Shown here in pieces: positions 1 through 7,935 of a stretch of DNA of 58,171 nt. Location of the stretch: positions 1-58,171 of the forward strand of contig NZ_JAIOKB010000011.1 of assembly GCF_019898765.1 (NCBI RefSeq). The letters run 5' to 3'. Origin of the DNA: Sphingomonas yunnanensis. Its GTDB lineage: Bacteria; Pseudomonadota; Alphaproteobacteria; Sphingomonadales; Sphingomonadaceae. Position 1 is the first letter of the stretch. Each line of letters opens with the position of its first letter. The position numbers were made by a program, and so were the translations under genes. Below the pieces are notes generated by a model. It saw nothing but the letters and a program-made list of their open reading frames with translations, did no database searches and had not been told where the DNA came from.

Positions 1-96
1 CGTCATCCTGAGCCCGTCTCAGGATCCACTGGCCCGCGGGCGCCGCGGCCTCCGAGAGTGCGGCACGGTGGATCCTGAGCCAAGCTCAGGATGACG
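1..96. repeat. 96-bp bipartite palindrome (REPIN-like), copy 1
   Basis: Starts CGTCATCCTGAG and ends CTCAGGATGACG. The 29-bp outer arms are inverted copies of each other, and each arm can itself fold (TCCTGA facing TCAGGA), giving two hairpins around a GC-rich centre of about 38 bp. It has the same length and ends as six other copies in this window. The two-hairpin plan is that of REP doublets; the mobilising enzyme is not in the window. Confidence 0.8.
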
Positions 97-175
97 CCGG
101 GAGGGGGGAGCCGTGCCGCTGCACGGGACGGCGGCGAGGGCGAGCGCCCGAACAGGTGCGCTCGCCGCGCGCCCT

Positions 176-316
176 CTCCGCGCCTCTGCGCGAACAAACC
201 TTCTCGCGCGAGGACGCGAAGGCGCGAAGCATGGACGCGCGGCACGATCACCGCGTGAGCGACACCTTCGCGTCCTCGCGTCTGCGCGTGAGATGAACTC
301 GCGCGGAGGCGCGGAG
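176..316. repeat. Long imperfect inverted repeat
   Basis: The outer arms at 176-193 and 299-316 match at 17 of 18 positions when one is inverted. The inner arms at 207-221 and 266-280 are a perfect 15-bp inverted pair. The element fills most of the gap between the left-edge palindrome and the end of the aldehyde dehydrogenase gene (97-451). I see no credible gene in that gap, only this element and the terminator-like hairpin at 402-425. Confidence 0.6.
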
Positions 317-401
317 GGGCGGAGAGGCGCGCGCGGGGCAAACCTCGAGGTGAGCGTGCCTGCGGCACGGGTCTTCTCCGCGCTGATGCGCCCTAATGAG
401 A

Positions 402-425
402 AGGGCGGCCCCGCAGGACCGCCCT
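402..425 (-). terminator. Candidate terminator of the xyl operon
   Basis: A 10-bp stem (9 exact pairs plus one G-T) with a 4-base loop lies 27 bp beyond the stop codon of the dehydrogenase gene. On the minus strand it is followed by a short T-rich tract (TTCTCATT) rather than a pure T run. Termination is inferred from position and shape. Confidence 0.45.
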
Positions 426-451
426 CGCACATTCCAGCTCGATCGACCAGC

Positions 452-2032
452 TTACCGCGGCGACGCCTCTCGCTTGCCGTCCATCCGCCGCGCCACGCCC
501 CAGGGGTTGGCGTCCGCCAACGCCTCGGGCAGCAGCGACGCGGGCAGGTTCTGCAGACTGACCGGGCGCAGGAAGCGGTAGATCGCCGCGGTCCCAACCG
601 ACGTGGTGCGGCCGTCGCTCGTCGCCGGGAAGGGGCCGCCGTGCACCATCGCGTGGCTCACTTCGACGCCCGTCGGCCAGCCGTTGACCAGGATGCGGCC
701 GACGCGATCGGCAAGCACCGGGATCAGCGTCTTGGCATCGGCCTCGTCCTCGGCGTCGAGGTGTAGCGTCGCGGTGAGCTGGCCCTCGAGGCTGGCGATC
801 ACCTGGCGCACCTCGTCCATGTCGCGGCACGCCACCACGATCGAGGACGAGCCGAACACCTCATGCCCCAGCGCGCGGTCGGCGAGGAAGCTCGCCGCCT
901 CGGCGCGGAACAGCGCGCCGACCGCCTGGTTGACACCCTCGCCGACCTTGCCGCGCGCCACCGTCGTCACCGCGCTGTGGCGTGCCAGCGCCTCCACGCC
1001 CTGCTCGAAGCTGGCATGGATGCCCGGCGACAGCATCGTCGCGGGCGCGCTCTCGGTCAGCGCGCGTCCCGCCGCGGCGACGAAGGCGTCGAGCGCCTCG
1101 CCCGCGATCGCGAGCACGAGGCCCGGATTGGTGCAGAACTGCCCCGCGCCCATCGTCAGCGACTGGACATAGGCGGGCGCCAGCGCCTCGCCGCGCGTCT
1201 CGAGCGCGTGCGGCATGATGACGACCGGGTTGATGCTCGACATCTCGGCATAGACCGGGATCGGCTCGGAACGCGACGCCGCGATCTTCACCAGCGCGAG
1301 CCCGCCGCCGCGCGAGCCGGTAAAGCCCACCGCCTTGATGCGGCGATCGGCGACCAATGCCTCGCCGAGGCGGTTGGTCTCGCCCGGCAGATAGGAGAAG
1401 ACGCCCGCGGGCAGGCCGGCCTTGTCGACCGCGGCGCGGATCGCGCGCGCCACCAGCTCGCCCGTGCCGGGGTGCGCCGGATGGCCCTTGACCACTACCG
1501 GGCAGCCGGCGGCGAGCGCCGAGGCGGTGTCGCCGCCTGCGACCGAGAAAGCGAGCGGGAAGTTGGAGGCGCCGAACACCGCCACCGGACCGACCGCGAC
1601 GTTCATCCGACGCAGGTCGGGGCGCGGCAGTGGCTGGCGGTCAGGCAAAGCGGGGTCAATCGTGGCGTCGAGCCAGTCGCCCTGACGCACCACCTGCGCG
1701 AACAGCTTGAGCTGGCCGACGGTGCGGCCGCGCTCGCCCTCGAGCCGCGCGCGCGGGAGACCGCTCTCCTGCTGCGCGCGCTCGATCAGCTGGTCGCCGA
1801 GCGCGACGATCTCGTCGGCGATCGCTTCGAGGAAGGCGGCGCGATCCTCGGGCGCGGTCGCGGCATAGGCCGGAAAGGCCGCGGCGGCGAGTTCGCAGGC
1901 GTCAGCGACCGCGTCCGGGCCGGCCGAGGAGAAGGTCGGGGTGAGGGGCGCGCCCTTCGCCGGGTCGACCGCGGTGAACCGCGCCTCGGCCTGGCGCAGC
2001 TCGGCACCGATCAGCATCGCTCCGTCGATCAT
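452..2032 (-). CDS. Alpha-ketoglutaric semialdehyde (2,5-dioxovalerate) dehydrogenase
   Basis: 526 residues, full length for the NADP-type aldehyde dehydrogenase subgroup that oxidises 2,5-dioxopentanoate to 2-oxoglutarate, the last step of oxidative (Weimberg-type) pentose and sugar-acid catabolism. Visible landmarks are the cofactor-side FGASNFP (about 153-159), FTGSRGGG (237-244), the general base Glu263 in YAEMSS, and the nucleophile Cys300 in GQFCTNPG. It is the last gene of the minus-strand xyl cluster, 258 bp after xylA, with a 94-bp palindrome in the gap. The substrate is inferred from subgroup and context; a related aldehyde is possible. Its co-location with xylA and xylB is unusual because those genes serve the non-oxidative route. 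Confidence 0.85.
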   Translation of the reverse strand: MIDGAMLIGAELRQAEARFTAVDPAKGAPLTPTFSSAGPDAVADACELAAAAFPAYAATAPEDRAAFLEAIADEIVALGDQLIERAQQESGLPRARLEGERGRTVGQLKLFAQVVRQGDWLDATIDPALPDRQPLPRPDLRRMNVAVGPVAVFGASNFPLAFSVAGGDTASALAAGCPVVVKGHPAHPGTGELVARAIRAAVDKAGLPAGVFSYLPGETNRLGEALVADRRIKAVGFTGSRGGGLALVKIAASRSEPIPVYAEMSSINPVVIMPHALETRGEALAPAYVQSLTMGAGQFCTNPGLVLAIAGEALDAFVAAAGRALTESAPATMLSPGIHASFEQGVEALARHSAVTTVARGKVGEGVNQAVGALFRAEAASFLADRALGHEVFGSSSIVVACRDMDEVRQVIASLEGQLTATLHLDAEDEADAKTLIPVLADRVGRILVNGWPTGVEVSHAMVHGGPFPATSDGRTTSVGTAAIYRFLRPVSLQNLPASLLPEALADANPWGVARRMDGKREASPR

Positions 2033-2128
2033 GGAAATCCTCGCCTTTGGGGAATTAGTCCGACATATTTAGGCGTCGAGGGTAGGGGGCGCAAGCCTGG
2101 GTGGAGTTGCGGCCTACCTACTCCCTCG

Positions 2129-2222
2129 CTGTTCCCCGGCGAATGCCGGGGCCCAGGTGGGGGAGGTTTGTTGGTCTCACCCCGGTCTTTCCGACTGGAC
2201 CCCGGCTTTCGCCGGGGAACAG
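2129..2222. repeat. 94-bp palindromic repeat, copy 1
   Basis: Left arm CTGTTCCCCGGCGAATGCC and an inverted right arm ending GCCGGGGAACAG. Each arm also folds on itself (CCCCGGC facing GCCGGGG). Its partner lies at 5096-5190. Both copies sit between genes of the xyl cluster, where they could affect mRNA stability or relative expression; that role is inference. Confidence 0.75.
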
Positions 2223-2290
2223 GCCGGATGTTAGACTGTCACGTCACTGTGTGGAGAGGCGGGGCGACTCACACCGTCCCACCGTCACCC

Positions 2291-3601
2291 TCAGATGAAG
2301 CGGTTGAGCAGGTTCTCAATCCGCTCCTGCTGGCCCGAGCGCGGCCGCGGGTCGACGTTCTCGCGCTCGGCGAGATCGGCGATCCCGGCGAGGTCGAGGC
2401 TCGACACCTGCTGGCCGAACGCGGCGTCCCAGCCGGCGTAGCGGTCGCGCTTGATCGAATCGAGCCGGCCGTCCTCGATCAGCTTCGCCGCGTTGAGCAG
2501 CCCGCGCGCCACCGTGTCGATGCCGCCGACATGACCGTAGAACAGGTCGGTCGCGTCGATCGACTGGCGCCGCACCTTGGCGTCGAAGTTGAACCCGCCG
2601 GTGGTGAAGCCGCCCGCACGGATGATCTCGAGCATCGCCAGCGTCAGTTCCTCGACCGAGTTGGGGAATTGGTCGGTGTCCCAGCCGTTCTGCGGATCGC
2701 CGCGGTTGGCGTCGATCGAGCCGAAGATGCCGAGCGCGTTGGCGGTGGCGATCTCATGCTCGAAGGTGTGGCCCGCGAGCGTGGCGTGGTTCGCCTCGAT
2801 GTTGACCTTGACCTCATTCTCGAGACCGTAGCGCTTGAGGAAGCCGTACACCGTGGCGGTGTCGAAGTCGTACTGGTGCTTGGTCGGCTCGTGCGGCTTC
2901 GGCTCGATCAGGATGGTGCCGTCGAAGCCGATCTTGTGCTTGTGCTCGACGACGAGGCTGAGGAAGCGGCCGAGATTGTCGAGCTCGCGCTTGAGATCGG
3001 TGTTGTGCAGCGACTCATAGCCCTCGCGACCGCCCCACAGCACGTAGTTCTGGCCGCCGAGCCGATGCGTCGCCTCGAGCGCGTCGCGCACCTGCACCGC
3101 GCCGAAGGCGAAGACCTCGGGGTCGGGATTGGTCGCGCCGCCGGCGGCGAAGCGCGGGTGGCTGAACAGGTTGGCCGTGCCCCACAGCAGCTTGCGGCCC
3201 GACGAGGCCTGCAGCTTCTCGAGATGATCGACCGCCTCGGCGAAGAAACGGCGATGCTCGGCGACGCCGTGCGCGTCGGCCATCACGTCGACGTCGTGGA
3301 AGCAGTAATAAGGCACGTCGAGCTTGGCGAAGAAGTCGAACGCCACCTCGCGCTTCTGCGCCGCGGCGGCGCTGTCGTTGGCGCCGGCGTGCCACGGGCG
3401 GTTGAAGGTGCCGCCGCCGAACACGTCCGAACCGGGCCAGCAGAAGGTGTGCCAGAAGCAGGCGGCGAAGCGGAGATGGTCCTCCATCCGCTTGCCGAGC
3501 ACGACGCGGTCCTTGTCGTAGAAGCGGTAAGCGAGCTCGTTGTCGCTGTCGGGGCCCTCATATTTGATCTGAGGGATGTCGGCGAAGAAGTCGGTGGGCA
3601 T
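2291..3601 (-). CDS. xylA: Xylose isomerase
   Basis: 436 residues, full length for the long (class II) xylose isomerases. The enzyme interconverts D-xylose and D-xylulose in the cytoplasm using two divalent metal ions. Recognisable motifs are FHDVD with the catalytic His near residue 102, the metal-ligand segment LIEPKPHEPTKHQYD, and NIEANHATLAGHTF with further ligands. It lies 28 bp downstream of xylB on the same strand, so the two are almost certainly co-transcribed. The family and function are very secure. Confidence 0.97.
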   Translation of the reverse strand: MPTDFFADIPQIKYEGPDSDNELAYRFYDKDRVVLGKRMEDHLRFAACFWHTFCWPGSDVFGGGTFNRPWHAGANDSAAAAQKREVAFDFFAKLDVPYYCFHDVDVMADAHGVAEHRRFFAEAVDHLEKLQASSGRKLLWGTANLFSHPRFAAGGATNPDPEVFAFGAVQVRDALEATHRLGGQNYVLWGGREGYESLHNTDLKRELDNLGRFLSLVVEHKHKIGFDGTILIEPKPHEPTKHQYDFDTATVYGFLKRYGLENEVKVNIEANHATLAGHTFEHEIATANALGIFGSIDANRGDPQNGWDTDQFPNSVEELTLAMLEIIRAGGFTTGGFNFDAKVRRQSIDATDLFYGHVGGIDTVARGLLNAAKLIEDGRLDSIKRDRYAGWDAAFGQQVSSLDLAGIADLAERENVDPRPRSGQQERIENLLNRFI

Positions 3602-3629
3602 CGATAGCTCCTCTAGGCGGATACGAAGA

Positions 3630-5069
3630 TCAGGGTTTGATGCGGGGGTAGGCGTCGCGGAAGGCGGCGCGCTTGGGGGCGAGCCGGTCGACCAGCGCGG
3701 CGTCGGGCGTAACGATATGGCTAATCGGCGGCGCGACGCAGACCTCGGCGGGCATGCCGCCGTCGACGGCGAGCTGCGCCAGCCGCGCGGCGCCCATCGC
3801 CGGACCGACCTCGCCGCCCTTGAGATAGGCGAGCTCGACCTCGAGCGCGGCGGCGAGCGTCTCGCCCCAGTAGCGCGAGCGCGCGCCGCCGCCGATCACC
3901 GACAGCCGCTCGACCGCGGTGCCCGACTCGCGGAGCACGCGCACGCCGTCGGCCAGCGCGAAGGCGACGCCCTCGAGCACCGCCTGGGCGAGCCGCTCGG
4001 ACGTGGTGTCATGGTCGAGCCGCAGGAAGCCGCCGCGCACTTGCGCATCGTTGTGCGGCGTGCGCTCGCCCGAGAGATAGGGGAGGAACAGCTCGGGGCC
4101 GTTGCCGACGCCCGCCGACTCCGCGCGCGCGAACAGCTCGGCCGCACCCGCCGCGCCGATCAGCCGTGCCGCCCAGTCGACGCAGACCGCAGCGGAGAGA
4201 TGCACCGCCATCTGATGCCACAGGTTCGGCAGGCAGTGGCAGAAGGCATGGACCGCGGCCGCCGGGTTGGCGCGCAGCTCGGCGGTGGCGACGAAGATCA
4301 CGCCCGAGGTGCCGAGCGACAGCAGCGCGTCGCCGTCCTTGACCACGCCGACGCCCGCCGCGCCCGCGGCATTGTCGCCGCCGCCGCCCGCGACCGGTAC
4401 CTGGTCCATGCCCCAGCGCTCGGCGATCTCGGCGCGCAGCCTGCCGGCGACGTCGCTGCCCTCCACCGCGCGCGGCATCTGCTCGCGGCTGAGCCCGGTC
4501 GCGGCGAGCAGGTCGTCGCTCCAGTCGCGCTTCGCCACGTCGAGCCACAACGTGCCGGCGGCGTCGGACACGTCGCTCGCTTTCTCGCCGGTCATGCGCA
4601 GCCGGACATGGTCCTTGGGCAGCAGCACGGTGCGGATCGCGGCGAAGACCTCGGGCTCGTGGTGCGCGACCCAGAGAAGCTTGGGCGCGGTGAATCCGGG
4701 CATGGCGAGGTTGGCGGCGACCTGGTGCAGCTCGGGCGCCTTGGCCTCCAGCTCGGCGCACTCCGCGAAGGAGCGCCCGTCGTTCCACAGGATCGCGGGG
4801 CGCAGCGGGCGGTCGTCGGCGCCGAGGAGCGTCGCACCGTGCATCTGGCCGGCGAGCCCGATGCCGCGCACCGAGCGGCGCACGTCCGTCGGAAGCGCGC
4901 GCACCGCTGCCTCGGTCGCCTGCCACCATGCCTCGGGGTCCTGCTCGGACCAGAGCGGGTGCGGGCGCTGCACCGTGAGCGCGGCGGTGCCCTGCGCGAC
5001 GATCGCGCCCGCGGGGTCGATGACGACCGCCTTCACGCCCGAGGTGCCGATGTCGATGCCGAGGAACAT
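3630..5069 (-). CDS. xylB: Xylulokinase
   Basis: 479 residues, full length for FGGY-family xylulokinases, which phosphorylate D-xylulose to xylulose 5-phosphate for the pentose phosphate pathway. The N-terminal phosphate-binding motif GIDIGTSGVKAV (about 4-15), the substrate-site segment GQMHGA, ILWNDGRS, LSLGTSGV and the C-terminal ATP-site glycines GGGARSRYW are all present. The start is the ATG at 5069. It is the second gene of the xyl unit, after the GH43 gene and before xylA. A 94-95 bp palindrome separates it from the GH43 gene. Confidence 0.96.
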   Translation of the reverse strand: MFLGIDIGTSGVKAVVIDPAGAIVAQGTAALTVQRPHPLWSEQDPEAWWQATEAAVRALPTDVRRSVRGIGLAGQMHGATLLGADDRPLRPAILWNDGRSFAECAELEAKAPELHQVAANLAMPGFTAPKLLWVAHHEPEVFAAIRTVLLPKDHVRLRMTGEKASDVSDAAGTLWLDVAKRDWSDDLLAATGLSREQMPRAVEGSDVAGRLRAEIAERWGMDQVPVAGGGGDNAAGAAGVGVVKDGDALLSLGTSGVIFVATAELRANPAAAVHAFCHCLPNLWHQMAVHLSAAVCVDWAARLIGAAGAAELFARAESAGVGNGPELFLPYLSGERTPHNDAQVRGGFLRLDHDTTSERLAQAVLEGVAFALADGVRVLRESGTAVERLSVIGGGARSRYWGETLAAALEVELAYLKGGEVGPAMGAARLAQLAVDGGMPAEVCVAPPISHIVTPDAALVDRLAPKRAAFRDAYPRIKP

Positions 5070-5095
5070 AGTGACTTAGCCTTCGGATGCGGTGG

Positions 5096-5190
5096 TCGTG
5101 CCCCGGCGGAGGCCGGGGCCCAGGTGGGAAGGCGGCTGCAAGTCGGCTCGCACGTCCCGTAACAGGGCCCCGGCCTCCGCCGGGGAACAG
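5096..5190. repeat. 94-95 bp palindromic repeat, copy 2
   Basis: Same plan as the element at 2129-2222: CCCCGGCGGAGGCCGGGGCCCAGG on the left and the inverted CGGCCTCCGCCGGGGAACAG type arm on the right, with an unrelated centre. It lies in the 143-bp gap between the GH43 gene and xylB. Confidence 0.75.
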
Positions 5191-5212
5191 CTTGGCCGTA
5201 CTGCCGCCCGCC

Positions 5213-6373
5213 TCACTTCACGAACGGGTCGATCGTCGGGATCGTGCCGTCCGGGTTGAACGTGAGCTCGGTCATCTTGACGTTGCGGAGGTGGTTCTTC
5301 CCCGACAGCTGGGTGTCGGCATAGAACAGCCACCATCTGCCCTTCCACTCGACGATCGAGTGGTGCGTGGTCCAGCCCTGCACCGGCTTGAGGATGTGCC
5401 CCTTGTAGGTGAACGGGCCGTACGGCGTCTTGCCGATCGCGTAGTTGAGGAAGTGCGTGTCGCCGGTCGAGTAGGTGTAATAATATTGCCCGCCGCGCTT
5501 GAAGACCCAGGAGGCCTCGAAGAAACGCTTCTCATGGTCGCCGCCGAGCACAGGCTTGCCCTTCTCGTCGAGGATCACCGCATCGCGCGGGGTCTCGGCG
5601 AAGCTCTTCATGTCGGCGTCGAGCTTGGCGACCTTGCCGGTGAGCGCGGGCTGGTCGTCCTGCTTGAGGTCGGTGTCGCTGCCGTTGGGATCGTACTTGC
5701 CGTCCTTCCAGCGCTGCAGCTGGCCGCCCCAGATGCCGCCGAAATACATGTACGACGTGCCGTCGGCGTCGGTGAACACCGCCGGGTCCATCGAATAGCT
5801 GCCCTTGATCGCCTCGGGCTCGGCCTTGAACGGGCCCATCGGGTTGTTCGAGGTGGCGACGCCGATGCGGAACGCGCCCAGCCCGTTGCGGTCCTTGGTG
5901 CGGTCGCGCGCGGGGAAATAGAGGTAATAGGTGCCGTTCTTGAAGGCGGCGTCGGGTGCCCACATCTGCTGCGACGCCCAGGGCACGTCCTTCACGTCGA
6001 GCGCGACCGGGCCGACCGTGACCTTGCCGCCGGGCTCGTCGAGCCGCAGCACGCGATAGTCGCGCATGGCATATTGGTTGCCGAGATCGTCGTCCTTGGT
6101 CTTGGTCGGGATATCGTGGCTGGGATAGACGTACAGCTTGCCGTCGCCCCAGACGTGCGCCGAGGGATCGGCGGTGTAGATGTCGCGCACCAGCGGTTGT
6201 GACAGGTACGAGCGACCGTCGGGCGCGCGCTCCTGGTTCCAGCCGGCGGTCTCGGCGGTCGCGTTGTTGCCCGCGGCGGCGGAGGTGCTGTCCTGCGACG
6301 AGCAGGCGATCAGCGGCAGCGATGCGAGCGCGGCGAGCAGCAGCGGGCGGGCGGTGGATCGGGATGGGCGCAT
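5213..6373 (-). CDS. Glycoside hydrolase family 43 lipoprotein (beta-xylosidase/arabinofuranosidase type)
   Basis: 386 residues. The N-terminus is a lipoprotein signal with lipobox LIAC (Cys24), so the enzyme should be anchored in the periplasm or outer membrane. The rest is a single five-bladed GH43 fold. The general-base Asp lies in YTADPSAHVW, the pKa-tuning Asp in SMDPAVF and the general-acid Glu in RFFEASW. GH43 enzymes release xylose or arabinose from xylo-oligosaccharides or arabinoxylan. The SD GAGAGGAGA precedes the ATG at 6373. It is the first gene of the xyl unit, and a xyl-box lies 53 bp upstream of its start. The exact glycosidic bond cannot be read from sequence alone. Confidence 0.88.
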   Translation of the reverse strand: MRPSRSTARPLLLAALASLPLIACSSQDSTSAAAGNNATAETAGWNQERAPDGRSYLSQPLVRDIYTADPSAHVWGDGKLYVYPSHDIPTKTKDDDLGNQYAMRDYRVLRLDEPGGKVTVGPVALDVKDVPWASQQMWAPDAAFKNGTYYLYFPARDRTKDRNGLGAFRIGVATSNNPMGPFKAEPEAIKGSYSMDPAVFTDADGTSYMYFGGIWGGQLQRWKDGKYDPNGSDTDLKQDDQPALTGKVAKLDADMKSFAETPRDAVILDEKGKPVLGGDHEKRFFEASWVFKRGGQYYYTYSTGDTHFLNYAIGKTPYGPFTYKGHILKPVQGWTTHHSIVEWKGRWWLFYADTQLSGKNHLRNVKMTELTFNPDGTIPTIDPFVK

Positions 6374-6425
6374 TCGGGCGTTCTCCTCTCGGTTCGCAGC
6401 GGATCTACGCCCGCGTCAGCGATAG

Positions 6426-6439
6426 AGTTAGCGCTACCA
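6426..6439 (-). promoter_or_regulatory. xyl-box, candidate XylR (LacI family) operator
   Basis: Read on the minus strand the 14 bases are TGGTAGCGCTAACT, with a TAGCGCTA palindromic core. This matches the xyl-box reported for LacI-type XylR regulators of Xanthomonas and Caulobacter (TGGTAGCGCTAACA type, from memory). It lies in the 112-bp gap in front of the GH43 gene and would control GH43, xylB, xylA and the dehydrogenase in response to xylose. The cognate regulator is not obviously in this window. Confidence 0.65.
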
Positions 6440-6485
6440 TGCGACGTGCGCAACAGCTTTGATCGTGTGATCGCGTGACGTTAGG

Positions 6486-7733
6486 TCAGGCGCGGGACGT
6501 CGCACTCGCCGTACGCAGCGCGGCGCCGAGCAGCAGCACGATCCAGCCCAGCGCCAGCAGGTATGACATTCCGGCGAACAGCAGCAGCGGCAGGTAGCCG
6601 AGCCCCGCCGCCAACACGACGCCCGCCGCCTTTGAGATCACCACGCCACCGACATTGCCGCTGAACGAGCCGAAGGCGGTGACCCGCCCGACCTTATGCT
6701 GCGGCACGATGTCGGCGATCAGCGCGAACAGGTTGGTGGAGAAGGCCTGATGCCCCGCCAGTGCGAGCGCCATCAGCGCCACCGCGGCGGGATAGCTCGA
6801 GGTCGCCAGCGCGAGCGGCACGGGCAGTACGCACAGCGCCGCCGCCAGCATCACGCCGCGGCGCACCGCCCAGGCGCGATGCCCGAGCGCGAGCAAACGA
6901 GTCGCGACTCCGCCGCCGAGCAGCGAGCCGAGCGCGGCGCCGCCATAGGCCAGCGCCAGCGGGACGCCGAGCTCGACCCCGCTCAGCCCGAAGCGGCGGT
7001 GGAAGAAGTCGGGCAGCCAGAACAGCAGCAGCCACCAGGTTGCGTCTGACAGCAGCTTGGCGCCGGCGACTGCCCAGGTGCGCCGCTCGCGCAGGATCGG
7101 GCCATAATCGACCGGCGCAGATGCGCCCGGGGCCGCGACGGGCGAGTCCAGCCGCAGCCCGCGCGTGGCGACCAACCAGGCCAGCACCCAGCCGAGCCCG
7201 ATCACCCCGGCCGCGGCGAAGGTGCCGCGCCAGCCTAGCAGCAGCGCCGCGGCGGGGATGGCGAGCGGCGCGAGGATCGCGCCGAGGCTGCTCGCCGCGT
7301 TGCTGACGCCGAAGCCGGCCGAGCGCCACGCCGGCGGCAGCACCGCGGCGACGGTCTTGGTCGCGGTAGGCGTGCCCATCGCCTCGGTCGCGCCGAGCGT
7401 GACGCGGACCAGCACGAACTCGACCGTGGTGCGCGCCCAGCCGTGGAGCAGCGCGGCGACGCTCCACGCCGCGACGCCGACCGGGTTGGCCCATTTCACC
7501 CCGAGCCGGTCGGCGATCCAGCCGGTGACGAGGAAGCCACCCGCCGCGCCGGCCTGGAACCAGGCGGCGAGCGTGCCGTAATCGTCGTCGCTCCAGTTGA
7601 GGTCCGCGGCGATCTGCGGCTTGAGCACCGCGATGATCTGGCGGTCGACCAGGTTGAGCACGCCCGCGGTGATGACCAGCGCGAAGAGCAATGCGCGACG
7701 GGCGGAGTGGAGATCGGCGAGGGTACGGGTCAA
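6486..7733 (-). CDS. MFS transporter, ACS (organic-anion) type
   Basis: About 415 residues with twelve hydrophobic segments. The N-terminal pattern LNLVDRQIIAVLKPQIAADL followed by GWIADRLG at the loop after TM2 is typical of the anion:cation symporter group of the major facilitator superfamily (hexuronates, sugar acids and similar anions). The frame opens with a TTG at 7733 and no nearby ATG fits, so the start is uncertain. The gene lies downstream of the SsuD-like monooxygenase on the same strand (202-bp gap holding a 96-bp palindrome). A xyl-box separates it from the xyl operon, so it may belong functionally to the upstream genes. The substrate is unknown; an anionic sugar is the best guess. 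Confidence 0.75.
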   Translation of the reverse strand: MTRTLADLHSARRALLFALVITAGVLNLVDRQIIAVLKPQIAADLNWSDDDYGTLAAWFQAGAAGGFLVTGWIADRLGVKWANPVGVAAWSVAALLHGWARTTVEFVLVRVTLGATEAMGTPTATKTVAAVLPPAWRSAGFGVSNAASSLGAILAPLAIPAAALLLGWRGTFAAAGVIGLGWVLAWLVATRGLRLDSPVAAPGASAPVDYGPILRERRTWAVAGAKLLSDATWWLLLFWLPDFFHRRFGLSGVELGVPLALAYGGAALGSLLGGGVATRLLALGHRAWAVRRGVMLAAALCVLPVPLALATSSYPAAVALMALALAGHQAFSTNLFALIADIVPQHKVGRVTAFGSFSGNVGGVVISKAAGVVLAAGLGYLPLLLFAGMSYLLALGWIVLLLGAALRTASATSRA

Positions 7734-7765
7734 GTCGAAGGAGTCCGCTGACCCGCCGCCCGCTC

Positions 7766-7861
7766 CGTCATCCCGGACCTGTTCCGGGGTCCACTCATCC
7801 GCCCCTGCCGCGAGCGCAGGTAAAGCGGCTCAGTGGACCCCGGAACAAGTCCGGGATGACG
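7766..7861. repeat. 96-bp bipartite palindrome, copy 2 (GGACCTGTTCC subtype)
   Basis: Runs from CGTCATCCCGGACCTG to the inverted CAAGTCCGGGATGACG. It is exactly 96 bp, like the copy at 1-96, but the arm interiors differ (CCGGACCTGTTCCGGGGTCCAC). It lies between the SsuD-like gene and the MFS gene. Confidence 0.8.
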
Positions 7862-7935
7862 GGGGAAGGGATGAGGGTCGAGAAATGACGCGCGCCTCGG
7901 CCCGGTCATCTCGCGAACGCCCCGCCGCACCGCGC

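Noticed and set aside
2051..2072. GTCCGAC core upstream of the semialdehyde dehydrogenase as a GntR-type operator.
   Set aside because: Only the 7-base core is symmetric; the flanks do not pair and the regulator is unknown. Too weak to list as a site.
863..3607. Very long open frame on the plus strand opposite the dehydrogenase and xylA genes (also similar ones at 15894-18494 minus and 53863-56532 plus).
   Set aside because: Antisense to clear, complete genes in GC-rich DNA, where stop codons are rare in the opposite frame. The translations are low-complexity (Arg, Ala, Gly, Asp, His rich) with no domain.
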